Assembly: GCF_009741275.1 (NCBI RefSeq)
Contig: NZ_WOWS01000003.1
Span: forward strand, 186,001-250,000
Source of the DNA: Winogradskyella endarachnes
Lineage (GTDB): Bacteria; Bacteroidota; Bacteroidia; Flavobacteriales; Flavobacteriaceae
Direction: 5' to 3'
DNA length: 64,000 nt
A program made the translations under genes and the position numbers. The notes under the pieces were generated by a model that did no database searches, was not told the origin of the DNA, and saw only the letters and a list, made by a program, of their open reading frames with translations. Below are positions 25,794 through 34,025 of this stretch, piece after piece. How positions within the stretch are numbered: position 1 is the first letter of the stretch; each line of letters begins with the position of its first letter.

Positions 25794-26880
25794 TTGGAAT
25801 TCGAAAACTCAGCGCGCAAGCGGTTCGGGAAAGATTGCAAAGAATCTTAACATATATCTTAATAATGTTCAGGCAAATATTTATAAGATTTACGAAGGTC
25901 TAAAGTCTGAAGAAACTCCATTTACCGTTGAGACTCTAAAAGAAAAATTTCTTGGAGAATCCAAAAAACATTTTTCATTCCAAAATCTTATTAATTATCA
26001 CAACGAAAAGATGCGGCACAAGCTGCACAGAAATACATTAGGGCACTATAAAACTAGTCAACGTTATATGTTATCCTTTATCCTATCCGAGTATGGGAAA
26101 ACCGATATCAATCTAAATACTTTAAATCACGAATTTATAATAGGCTTTGAAAGCTATTTAAGAAACTATATCCCAAAAACTGGTCAAAAGCCGATAGGGA
26201 ATAACACAGCTATGAAGCATATTAAACGTTTAAGGCGAATGGTCACACTGGCGTATCGGATGGAATGGATGGAAAGAGACCCGTTCGTTAATTTTAAAGT
26301 TAAAATACAAAAGAAGGAGAGAGAATTCCTTACCGCTGATGAGTTAGAAAGTATTGAGAAACTACAATCTATAATCGAGAGACTGATAGTAGTTCGCGAC
26401 ATATTTATTTTCAGCTGTTATACTGGAATATCTTATAGTGATGTACAAAGTCTAACTAGTTCGAATATTGTTGTTGGAATCGACTCTAAACTTTGGATTA
26501 TGGCAGATAGAGTTAAAACCGGCACCCCTTTTAAAATACCAATTCTCCCTAAAGCCCTAACTCTAATTGAAAAGTACAAAGACCATCCGAGAACTATAAA
26601 TTGTGGAAGCCTTTTACCCAAACTATCGAATCAGAAATTAAATAGCTATCTAAAAGAAATCGCCGATTTATGTAGTATTAAAAAGAATTTGACCTTTCAC
26701 ATGGCTAGACATACTTTTGCAACTACGGTAACACTCAGTAATGGTGTACCCATTGAAACTGTATCAAAATTACTAGGGCATACAAAATTGGCCACTACTC
26801 AAATTTATGCAAGAGTTGTTGAGAAAAAGGTGAGTGAAGATATGGGTAAGCTAGAATTATTATTACTTGAAAAAAAATAA
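25651..26880 (+). CDS. Tyrosine recombinase (integrase), Bacteroidetes IntDOT-like type
   Basis: A 409-residue integrase with an arm-binding-like N-terminus, a SAM-like core-binding domain (about residues 105-215) and the catalytic domain. The box II motif HMARHTFATTVTLSNGVPIETVSKLLGHTK gives H, R and H in order (in parts), and IYARVV supplies the nucleophilic Tyr. At box I the text is CYTGISYSDV, so the usual first catalytic Arg is replaced by Ser, as in the IntDOT lineage. It points away from tRNA-Asp. The last 93 bp of coding sequence plus 112 bp downstream recur at 41,147. Confidence 0.9.
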   Translation: MRTSSTFSILFWIYVTRKVNNKTNIYLRLTLNGQRVNISLKRKVDVDTWNSKTQRASGSGKIAKNLNIYLNNVQANIYKIYEGLKSEETPFTVETLKEKFLGESKKHFSFQNLINYHNEKMRHKLHRNTLGHYKTSQRYMLSFILSEYGKTDINLNTLNHEFIIGFESYLRNYIPKTGQKPIGNNTAMKHIKRLRRMVTLAYRMEWMERDPFVNFKVKIQKKEREFLTADELESIEKLQSIIERLIVVRDIFIFSCYTGISYSDVQSLTSSNIVVGIDSKLWIMADRVKTGTPFKIPILPKALTLIEKYKDHPRTINCGSLLPKLSNQKLNSYLKEIADLCSIKKNLTFHMARHTFATTVTLSNGVPIETVSKLLGHTKLATTQIYARVVEKKVSEDMGKLELLLLEKK

Positions 26881-26992
26881 TCCATGCAACCTGAAGAGTT
26901 ACCTTTTTATTGATTTCTAATTTTAATCCAAATTAAAAAATTTCACAATTGTCCTACTTAAATTTATAATCGCCCCAATTTCCTGTTCAGAT
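26788..26992 (+). repeat. 205-bp direct repeat, copy 1 (integrase 3' end)
   Basis: Covers the last 93 bp of the integrase gene and 112 bp after it. It matches 41,147-41,351 at 200 of 205 positions at a constant offset of 14,359 bp. All five differences are transitions. Confidence 0.95.
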
Positions 26993-26993
26993 T

Positions 26994-27025
26994 GTAGCCT
27001 TTCCTACATTTTTAGGGAAGGCTAC
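26994..27025. repeat. Hairpin at the end of the direct repeat
   Basis: GTAGCCTT (26994-27001) pairs with AAGGCTAC (27018-27025), extended inward by four pairs (one G-U), loop of eight. It begins two bases after the direct repeat ends and marks the junction to the decayed integrase. Confidence 0.5.
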
Positions 27026-27609
27026 ATTGATTTTGAAAACTACCTGACCAATGTCTGGCCAGTTGACCATCCGCGCGCAATTAGTAAAAAGACCATAATG
27101 AAGCACATCCAGCATCTACGCAAGATGATAACGCTTGCTTATCATTTAACTGTTACACTGGTATTAGCTATGTGGATATTATGAATCTTACCTCAAAAAT
27201 GTGATAAAAGGTATTGACGGTGCTAACTGGATAGTTACTCAACACCAAAAGACCAAGTCCTCGGTAAAAGTACCACTGCTAACTAAAGCAGAACAAATCA
27301 TTGAGAAATATGAAAATCGCCCGATGACAACAGTTACCTCGTCACTTTTAGCTATAATTACGAATGAAAAGTTGAATGCTCATCTTAAGGAGGTAGCCAA
27401 TCATGTAGGTATAAATAAAAATCTAACCTTTTACATGGCACGGCACACCTTTGCAACTACAATTACACTTAGTAATGGAGTACCAATATAAACTGTATCG
27501 AAGCTTTTAGGTCATAGTAAATGCAACTACCCAGATTTATGCAAGAGTATTGAAGCATAAGGTAAGTTCGGATATGGCGGCATTAAAAAAAAAGCTCAAA
27601 TTGCCAAAA

Positions 27610-28933
27610 GGGTCTGTAAATTAAACTCTGTCCGTTGATTCAATTCCTTTGGGGCTAGCCCCAAAGGAATTGGCGTTTAATTCCAGTGGTATCCGCTCCC
27701 CAAATTTAATATAAAGTTGTTGAACGCTAAGGCTCCAATTGTGCAAAGGGCTTGTCCATTTCTTCTCGATGTTTTTTGTTGCCAGATATACCAGTTTCAA
27801 TAGGGCCATATCGTTCGTGAAGGCACCCTTGGTCTTGGTGACCTTGCGTACTTGGCGGTGGAACCCCTCCACGGCATTGGTGGTATAGATGATCTTCCTG
27901 ATGGGCTCGGTGTACTGAAAGTACTGCGACAGTTGCTCCCAATTACGCTGCCAGCTCTCGATGACCACAGGGTATTTTCCTCCCCATTTTTCTTCCAGGC
28001 CCAATAGTCCGTCCTCGGCCACTTCCTTGCTCGTGGCCCGATAGACAAGTTTCAAATCGCGCATGAACTCCTTTTGATCTTTGGAGGCAACGTACTTCAA
28101 CGAATTCCTTATCTGGTGTACGATGCAGAGCTGTACCTGTGCCTTGGGGAACACGCTCAATATCGCATCGGTAAGGCCCCTAAGGTTATCGGTACAGGCG
28201 ATAAGGATATCCTTTAGGCCACGGTTTACCTGAAGCCAAAAGTTGGCGCCCTCGCTCTCGGATATGTACATGCCCAATATTTCCTTGTAGCCTTCTTTGT
28301 TGATACCGAGGATATTGTACAGGGCCTTGTGCTCGATCTTACCCTCCACTTTGACCTTGTAGTGCATGGCATCGAGCCATACGATACAGTACATCGGCTC
28401 TAATGGGCGGTTTTGCCATGCCTTTACATCAGGGATGATCTTATCGGTTATCTGGCTCAGAACGGTATGGGAGATATCGGTATCGTACATCTCCTTGATA
28501 TGCGAAGAGATATCGCGGTAACTCATACCAAGGCCATAAAGGCCTATGATCTTGTCCGAAAGGTTATCGGCTAAAATAGTTTGTCGCTTTTTTACCAATT
28601 CCGGTTCAAAACTGCTTTGCCTGTCCTGGGGAGTTTCGATATCGAAAGTGCCAAAACCGCTTTTAATGGTCTTTTTGCCCTTGCCGTTGCGCTTATTGCC
28701 GACACTACGCTCCGAATCGTCCAAATGACCTTCCATCTCTGCATCAAGCGCCTTCTCGATTACATTTTTAAGCATCGGGGCAAAGGCCCTGTCCTTGCCG
28801 AAAAGGTTCTTGCCCGACATGAACTGGTCAAGTACCTTTTTCTCGAATTCTGTTTGTTCTTCTTTTCTCATAATCCTGTCTGAATAAAATTAATACTTAA
28901 ATTTATTTCAGACAGAGTTCAGTTTACACCCTC
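27610..28933 (-). mobile_element. IS256-family insertion sequence with 8-bp target duplication
   Basis: A 1324-bp element. Its imperfect terminal repeats share TGTAAAnTnAACTCTGTCnG (left from 27615, right up to 28928 in inverse order); outer ends are GGGTC and GAGGG. It is flanked by TGCCAAAA on both sides (27602-27609 and 28934-28941), the 8-bp duplication expected of IS256. Base composition is visibly richer in G+C than the surroundings, suggesting recent arrival. Confidence 0.9.
27621..28871 (-). CDS. IS256-family transposase
   Basis: An intact 416-residue mutator-type transposase. The DDE residues are seen in VWLDAMHYKVK (first Asp), ACTDNLRGL (second Asp) and TTNAVEGFHRQVRK (Glu); the RNSLKY and CIVHQIRN segments are family marks. 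Its stop lies in the left terminal repeat, and its last codons run through a 32-bp perfect palindrome (27641-27672). It looks functional. Confidence 0.95.
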   Translation of the reverse strand: MRKEEQTEFEKKVLDQFMSGKNLFGKDRAFAPMLKNVIEKALDAEMEGHLDDSERSVGNKRNGKGKKTIKSGFGTFDIETPQDRQSSFEPELVKKRQTILADNLSDKIIGLYGLGMSYRDISSHIKEMYDTDISHTVLSQITDKIIPDVKAWQNRPLEPMYCIVWLDAMHYKVKVEGKIEHKALYNILGINKEGYKEILGMYISESEGANFWLQVNRGLKDILIACTDNLRGLTDAILSVFPKAQVQLCIVHQIRNSLKYVASKDQKEFMRDLKLVYRATSKEVAEDGLLGLEEKWGGKYPVVIESWQRNWEQLSQYFQYTEPIRKIIYTTNAVEGFHRQVRKVTKTKGAFTNDMALLKLVYLATKNIEKKWTSPLHNWSLSVQQLYIKFGERIPLELNANSFGASPKGIESTDRV

Positions 28934-28968
28934 TGCCAAAAATAGAAAACGACTCGAAAGCCATTTAA

Positions 28969-29291
28969 AATAAAATCTCTTACATTACAACGTGATTTCG
29001 GTAAATCTTTTCTTTACGCTTAAAAGGTACTATTTTGGCATTGGCGTTTCTTCAACTAAATTAGGAAGATTTTAACCTAAGCAGTTGTTTCGAGGAAAAT
29101 ACTTCAAACATAAACTATAAAATACTCCCTTTTTTTTTAAATGCACTCAATCTTTTTTTCTAAACAATTTACATAGCCTCTAGGTACTTTGTTCATAAGA
29201 TAATTGTCAATTTATATTTTTCAATTTCAAATAATTTAGAATATTTCAAAAATATCCTATACTTTACCAAGATAAAAAGTTAATAAATTCT
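28969..29291. other. Gene-free interval before the two-component system
   Basis: AT-rich DNA, 323 bp, without an open frame or a strong inverted repeat that I could find. It must contain the promoter of the following operon, but no clear TTTG/TAnnTTTG pair stands out. Confidence 0.5.
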
Positions 29292-30326
29292 ATGATCAAT
29301 AAACGATATTGGATATTTCCCTGGTACATCGTCTATGGCTCTTCTTTTTTCATAGGGGTATTAGCTGCCGTACCCAAGATACTGAGGTCAAACTCTTCCC
29401 ATTTCACTTTACTTTACATAGTGCCATCTGAAAGTTTTAGCGTCTTTTTGTCGGCATTATTAACTTCTCTAATGATATGGGCAGTAAACCTTTACATATT
29501 GAATAAAGGAGAAGAATTCCTGAGTTTATCGATAAGAATCATATTCAGCATTTTAGCCGGTGGCTTTGGTATGTCACTGGCTTATGGGGTGGTCGTTTAT
29601 ATTTTTCCTGATTACAACGCGACCGTTATGTTTTGGGTATTTCAGTTTAGGGGACTTCTTCTTAATATAGTTATCCTGACGATTATCTATTCCTTTATAC
29701 AGTTTAATAAGGCACGTAAGTTTGAATTAGAAGCAGAGAGGCTACGATCGGAAAATCTGGGTGCCCAGCTTTCGTATTTAAAGGAACAGCTTAATCCTCA
29801 TTTCTTTTTCAATAGCTTGAACATCCTTAAAAGTATGATTGAGCTCAAAAATCCACAGGCACCTGAACTGGTAATGAAGTTATCAGAATTCTATAGGTTT
29901 ACACTACAACATCAAAAAGAGGATTATGTTCTTCTAGAGAAAGAGCTAGAAATTATGCAACTATATGCTTACATGCTCAATGCCCGTTTTGAAGAAGGTT
30001 TGCAAATAAAAAATAGTATCCCAGAGATGGCTTGCAAGGTATTAATACCACCATTTACGCTTCAAATATTGCTCGAAAATTGTATAAAACACAATACCAT
30101 AACTCAAAATGAACCTGTAATTTTTGAATTATATATTGAAAATGAGTTTTTAGTAGTGAGAAATAATGTCATAAAAAAGCGTCAGACCATAATTTCAACT
30201 CAAACAGGCTTATACAATATAAAAAAACGCTATATGTTGTTAACAAATAAAACGATCGATGTGATCGCTTCCAGTGATCATTTCACAATTAAACTTCCTC
30301 TTATTTATGAAAATACTAATCATTGA
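29292..30326 (+). CDS. LytS/YehU-type sensor histidine kinase
   Basis: A 344-residue membrane kinase: about four hydrophobic segments in residues 1-140, then a His_kinase domain with LKEQLNPHFFFNSLNILKS (phospho-acceptor His near residue 174) and a short ATPase domain with LLENCIKHN. This type lacks the classic H-box and works with LytTR regulators. Its 3' end overlaps the LytTR gene by 20 bp, so the two form a pair. The system probably governs the cargo downstream; that is inferred from position only. Confidence 0.88.
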   Translation: MINKRYWIFPWYIVYGSSFFIGVLAAVPKILRSNSSHFTLLYIVPSESFSVFLSALLTSLMIWAVNLYILNKGEEFLSLSIRIIFSILAGGFGMSLAYGVVVYIFPDYNATVMFWVFQFRGLLLNIVILTIIYSFIQFNKARKFELEAERLRSENLGAQLSYLKEQLNPHFFFNSLNILKSMIELKNPQAPELVMKLSEFYRFTLQHQKEDYVLLEKELEIMQLYAYMLNARFEEGLQIKNSIPEMACKVLIPPFTLQILLENCIKHNTITQNEPVIFELYIENEFLVVRNNVIKKRQTIISTQTGLYNIKKRYMLLTNKTIDVIASSDHFTIKLPLIYENTNH

Positions 30327-31074
30327 AGATGAAATAAAGACTGCCCAACTTTTATATAACTATGCATTGGAGTTAAGACCAGACGCAGAGGTTTTGCCAT
30401 TTGTTCATAAAATCGATGAAAGCATAAAGGTATTAACCAAGCAATCTGATATAGATATCATCTTTATGGATATACAACTGGCAGATGGCTCTTGCTTTGA
30501 AATATTTAAGGAAGTCCAGGTAAACTGTCCTGTAATTTTTTGTACTGCCTATGATGAGTACGCACTAAAAGCATTTGATGCTAATGGCATCGCTTACATA
30601 TTAAAACCCTTTGATGAGAAAGCAATTGCAAAAGCGTTGAACAAGTATGATCAATTTTCAAAAAAAAATGACTTAGAAGTCTCTGTTTTGATGAAATTGA
30701 AAAATATAATTGCAAATGACTCAGTCTCAAAGCAGGTAAAAAGCTTTTTAGTCTTTCATAGAAATAGATATTTGCCAATAGAACTCGACCATATTGCATA
30801 CTTCTATATAAGAAATGAATTAACTTATATCTACACCTACGATGAGAAGTCTTACTCAATAGATTTGACATTAAATACCATTGAAGATCAAGTAAGTCAA
30901 AATATTTTTTTCCGTGCTAACAGGCAGTTTCTTATTCATCACAAAGCTGTTAAAGAAATAGAAAATTATTTTGCACGTAAGCTTCTGGTAACCTTAAAAG
31001 TCGCCACACCAGAAAGAATCATTGTAAGCAAAGCAAAAGCAACAAAGTTTATACAGTGGATGCAATCATCTTAG
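30307..31074 (+). CDS. LytTR-family response regulator
   Basis: A receiver domain (IIEDEIKTAQ; phospho-acceptor in IIFMDIQLADG; conserved Lys in YILKPFDEKA) followed by a LytTR DNA-binding domain (FLVFHRNRYLPIELDHIAYF; FFRANRQFLIHHKAV). The ATG at 30307, inside the kinase gene, begins MKILIIEDE and gives 255 residues; the longer frame from 30274 only adds translation of the kinase overlap. No target repeats were found upstream of the efflux genes by eye. Confidence 0.9.
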   Translation: MKILIIEDEIKTAQLLYNYALELRPDAEVLPFVHKIDESIKVLTKQSDIDIIFMDIQLADGSCFEIFKEVQVNCPVIFCTAYDEYALKAFDANGIAYILKPFDEKAIAKALNKYDQFSKKNDLEVSVLMKLKNIIANDSVSKQVKSFLVFHRNRYLPIELDHIAYFYIRNELTYIYTYDEKSYSIDLTLNTIEDQVSQNIFFRANRQFLIHHKAVKEIENYFARKLLVTLKVATPERIIVSKAKATKFIQWMQSS

Positions 31075-31235
31075 AAATACCTTATTTCTAAGTTTATGCT
31101 TTTGGAAAACAAAGAGCGCAACTTCAACGAGGTTTCATAATACACCTGCCTAAATTGCCGCTTTAAGCCCTAATTTGCCAGTTTCATGTTATTGTTATAA
31201 TGACGCTTCATTTGTTGTCTTATGTTTGCTGTATT

Positions 31236-31568
31236 ATGGATACAAATAATGGAAGTGAGATTACTTTTGGTACCTTTTTAAGTGTCCTATTAGTAGCATT
31301 ATTGTTTTCGGTACTACAAGGAGCAATGCTGTTTTCTATCATATCATGCGAAAACGATAATGTATTAATAGGCACTGGTACCAATGATGGCGATATGTCC
31401 AGAATTATACTTTACAAGAACGATGTAAAGTACTGTGCAACCATAAAATGGACCTCAATACTAAAAGATGGTGTAAAATGTGAAGTACACCAGAATGATA
31501 TCCTAAAAGAAAGTGTTTTAAAAGGTGTAATAACACTTAAAGAGGTTTTTATACCAGATGAAGATTGA
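31236..31568 (+). CDS. Small membrane-anchored protein of unknown function
   Basis: One hydrophobic segment (FLSVLLVALLFSVLQGAML) and a soluble C-terminal part of about 75 residues (IKWTSILKDGVKCEVHQND). I recognise no family. The frame is open from an ATG at 31200; the ATG at 31236 (MDTNNGSEIT) gives a more usual topology, so the start is open. It lies between the two-component pair and the DUF6515 gene on the same strand. Confidence 0.5.
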   Translation: MDTNNGSEITFGTFLSVLLVALLFSVLQGAMLFSIISCENDNVLIGTGTNDGDMSRIILYKNDVKYCATIKWTSILKDGVKCEVHQNDILKESVLKGVITLKEVFIPDED

Positions 31569-31629
31569 CAAAAGGCTACATTTTCATAATTCATAATGCC
31601 CATTAAATTTAAGAACGAAAAAATAAAAA

Positions 31630-32472
31630 ATGATGAATTTAACAAAGCTTATCTATTTAGGAGTATTCTTTATCCTATTTCTATCCAGTTCTAAGACTTA
31701 CGGTCAACGTGTAATCGTAAAAAGACCTGCGCGCACAGTTGTAGTAGCACCATCACCCGCTTTTAGGGTCATAAGACCCTTTCCTGCACCGCGTGTGAGG
31801 GTTACTACGGTAGTTCCTTCTGGAGCAGTAATAATAACTTATGGGGGCATTCCCTATAGCTATTACGGCGGTGTTTATTACAGATATTATGGTGGACAAT
31901 ACATCATCGTTACACCACCAGTAGGAATGCAGGTCAACACTTTGCCTGTAGAGTTTGACAAAATCCTAGTTGATAAAACACTTTACTATTATGCAGATGG
32001 GGTTTTTTATCTTCCCATTGATAAGCAATATGAAATTGTTGATGCACCAATAGATGCCATAATCTATAGTCTGCCAAAGGAAACACAAAAGGTTTCCATC
32101 GACAATGTAACCTATTACAGCTATAATAAAACCCTATACCTAAAGATACAAACTCAGGGCGGTCGTGCTTACAAAGTTATGGGCACTGCGCCTGAAAATG
32201 CCGTGTCACAGCCTGAACAATATACGACTATTGAGGTTGATGACACGACTTATTATTTTTCAGAAGGTGTTTTTTATATTTTATTGGACGGACAATACAA
32301 AATAGTGGGACCGCCCAAAAATGCAATTGTTTGGGATTTGCCTCAAAATCTACAAGAGCTGGTCATTGATGACAAAACGTTGTATGCCTACAAAAATGTT
32401 TTGTATTCAAAAGTCGAAACAGATGCTAACGATACAGCCTATAAAATTATAGGAGAACTCTCGACAGATTGA
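31630..32472 (+). CDS. DUF6515-family secreted protein
   Basis: Signal peptide (up to about residue 25, ending SKTYGQ), then an Arg/Pro/Val-rich stretch and a Tyr/Gly-rich block (ITYGGIPYSYYGGVYYRYY) that mark DUF6515. After it come three related modules of about 70 residues, each with a Y-Y-x-Y-x(2)-GVFY core (LYYYADGVFYLPID, TYYSYNKTLYLKIQ, TYYFSEGVFYILLDG), so the protein is an internal repeat. Probably at the cell envelope; function unknown. Confidence 0.8.
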   Translation: MMNLTKLIYLGVFFILFLSSSKTYGQRVIVKRPARTVVVAPSPAFRVIRPFPAPRVRVTTVVPSGAVIITYGGIPYSYYGGVYYRYYGGQYIIVTPPVGMQVNTLPVEFDKILVDKTLYYYADGVFYLPIDKQYEIVDAPIDAIIYSLPKETQKVSIDNVTYYSYNKTLYLKIQTQGGRAYKVMGTAPENAVSQPEQYTTIEVDDTTYYFSEGVFYILLDGQYKIVGPPKNAIVWDLPQNLQELVIDDKTLYAYKNVLYSKVETDANDTAYKIIGELSTD

Positions 32473-32623
32473 TTTGTGTAGTAATTGGCTTTCGTTAAAG
32501 CATAATATTTGGGTTTAAGATTGCCAGTCTTAAACTTTAATTAGCCCGTCTTGCGCTTTTTTATGCTGGAGGCATTAGCAATAAAGGTAATTTCAACAAC
32601 TATTAATTCGAACTTATAAAAAG

Positions 32624-33094
32624 ATGAATAAAAGAAAAATTAAAGATTTGTTTTTGATATGCTTCACATTCATGTTCAGCTATTCTGTGCTTGGACAAAA
32701 AGCAGATGATATTCTTGGCTTTTGGATTAGCGAGAATGCTGCCACAGGCTTTGAAATTTACAAATCCCAGAACAAATATTTTTCGAAAATTGTATGGCTT
32801 GCGCAACCTAATGTGAATGGCAAACCCAAACTGGATAAAAACAATGTAGATATTTCAAAAAGAGACAAACCTCTTTTAGGAACTATAATATTATCGGGAC
32901 TGGTCTTTGATAAAGATGAATGGAATGACGGCACTATTTATAATGCTAAGGATGGCAAGACTTATAAAGTATATCTGCAATTAGATGGAAAAAACTTGAA
33001 TGTTATTGGTTTTAAAGGAAGCAGATGGCTTAGCAAAATAAACACCTGGTATCCTGTTCAGGATAAATCTAAATTTCCTGAACGAGATGAATAA
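32624..33094 (+). CDS. DUF2147-family secreted protein
   Basis: 156 residues with a signal peptide (ending about SVLGQ) and the DUF2147 pattern: DDILGFWISENAATGFEIYKSQNKYFSKIVW in parts, then GSRWLSKINTWYP. These are small lipocalin-like periplasmic or outer-membrane proteins of unknown role. Its end overlaps the next gene by 8 bp, so it is the first gene of the coupled efflux operon. Confidence 0.82.
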   Translation: MNKRKIKDLFLICFTFMFSYSVLGQKADDILGFWISENAATGFEIYKSQNKYFSKIVWLAQPNVNGKPKLDKNNVDISKRDKPLLGTIILSGLVFDKDEWNDGTIYNAKDGKTYKVYLQLDGKNLNVIGFKGSRWLSKINTWYPVQDKSKFPERDE

Positions 33095-34025
33095 ATGGTA
33101 CAAGCTCGTTACTATAAGGAATACTTTTAAAAAGTATCTTATCATCTCGTTTTTACTTATCGTACATTTAGCAACTGCACAGTCTTTTGAGCCATTTGCT
33201 ATACGTTATAGTCGGTTACCACAGGCTGGCGTAAATCAGGCAGATAATGATCAATATGAACTTGTAGAAAGAGAACCTTTGCAAGTCATTGATGTTAATT
33301 TGCGGTCACCTTTTGAAATTGGAGATAAAGGATTTCGATTAGGGCCTTTTTTGAATTATACCAAAGCGTTTCAAGAGGTAGATAACTGGGCCTTTACCGG
33401 TGATCGTCCTGCAGATGCCTCTCAATTCGGTATAGGTCTTGCTGCACTACTTCCTGTTAGTAAAAGAGTTTCTTTAGTCAGTATTTTAGGTGCAGACCAA
33501 GGCACCAACGATGGTGTTCCCTGGACGTGGGATAATAATTTGTATAAAGTTGGTTTGGGTTTTATTCTAAATATGGACAAAACAGAACGACCTTATCAAA
33601 TGGGACTTACTTTAGTTTATACAGAATTACTTGGTTTTCCCATTCTAAATCTAATTTATAAACGAGAATTTTCAGATAAGTGGTCTGTAAATCTTGCACT
33701 TCCCAATTATGGTATCATTGATTATTCGTTAAGTGAAAACACAAAAATTAGATTTGAAGAACGTTTTTCGGTAGGTCGTTTCGCTCTAAGCGAAAATGAA
33801 AACAATATCGGTTCTTATAACATTTCCAGGGTAACACTATCTGCCGGTATTTTGCAGCATATCTCGGGCCCTGTATTTTTTCAGGGATCTGTAGGACTTA
33901 CGATATGGAATCGTTCTGCCCTTTTTGACAATAGCAATGAACAACTAGACATGCTTAGATATGAAATACCTCAGCCAGCCGTGAATTTTGGAATTTTAGT
34001 CAATATCAATGCTAAGAATGAATAA
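33087..34025 (+). CDS. DUF6268-type outer-membrane protein
   Basis: 312 residues with a signal peptide (hydrophobic core FLLIVHLATAQ) and alternating aromatic/polar strands through to the C-terminus, as in outer-membrane beta-barrels of the DUF6268 group. It overlaps DUF2147 by 8 bp and the TolC gene by 8 bp, which ties it to the efflux operon. A role as accessory porin or barrel for the pump is possible but unproven. Confidence 0.7.
   Translation: MNKWYKLVTIRNTFKKYLIISFLLIVHLATAQSFEPFAIRYSRLPQAGVNQADNDQYELVEREPLQVIDVNLRSPFEIGDKGFRLGPFLNYTKAFQEVDNWAFTGDRPADASQFGIGLAALLPVSKRVSLVSILGADQGTNDGVPWTWDNNLYKVGLGFILNMDKTERPYQMGLTLVYTELLGFPILNLIYKREFSDKWSVNLALPNYGIIDYSLSENTKIRFEERFSVGRFALSENENNIGSYNISRVTLSAGILQHISGPVFFQGSVGLTIWNRSALFDNSNEQLDMLRYEIPQPAVNFGILVNINAKNE

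Larger units (their letters stand above)
27020..28968 (+). pseudogene. Second tyrosine integrase, decayed and split by an IS
   Basis: Integrase fragments can be read in order: GYIDFENYLTNVWPVDHPRA, then KKTIMKHIQHLRKMITLAYH, a gap, CYTGISYVDIMNLTSK, a 1-base frameshift near 27200, an intact stretch from 27201 to a TAA at 27488-27490 (replacing the Glu of VPIETVSKLLGH), another frameshift near 27520, and IYARV. The N-terminal third is missing. The IS256-type element interrupts the tail; joining the two sides at the 8-bp duplication gives LKLPKIENDSKAI and a stop at 28966-28968. It is related to, but clearly diverged from, the intact integrase. Confidence 0.85.

Noticed and set aside
27727-28048. 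Two overlapping extra frames in the IS256 element
   Set aside because: Frame shadows of the transposase in G+C-richer DNA.
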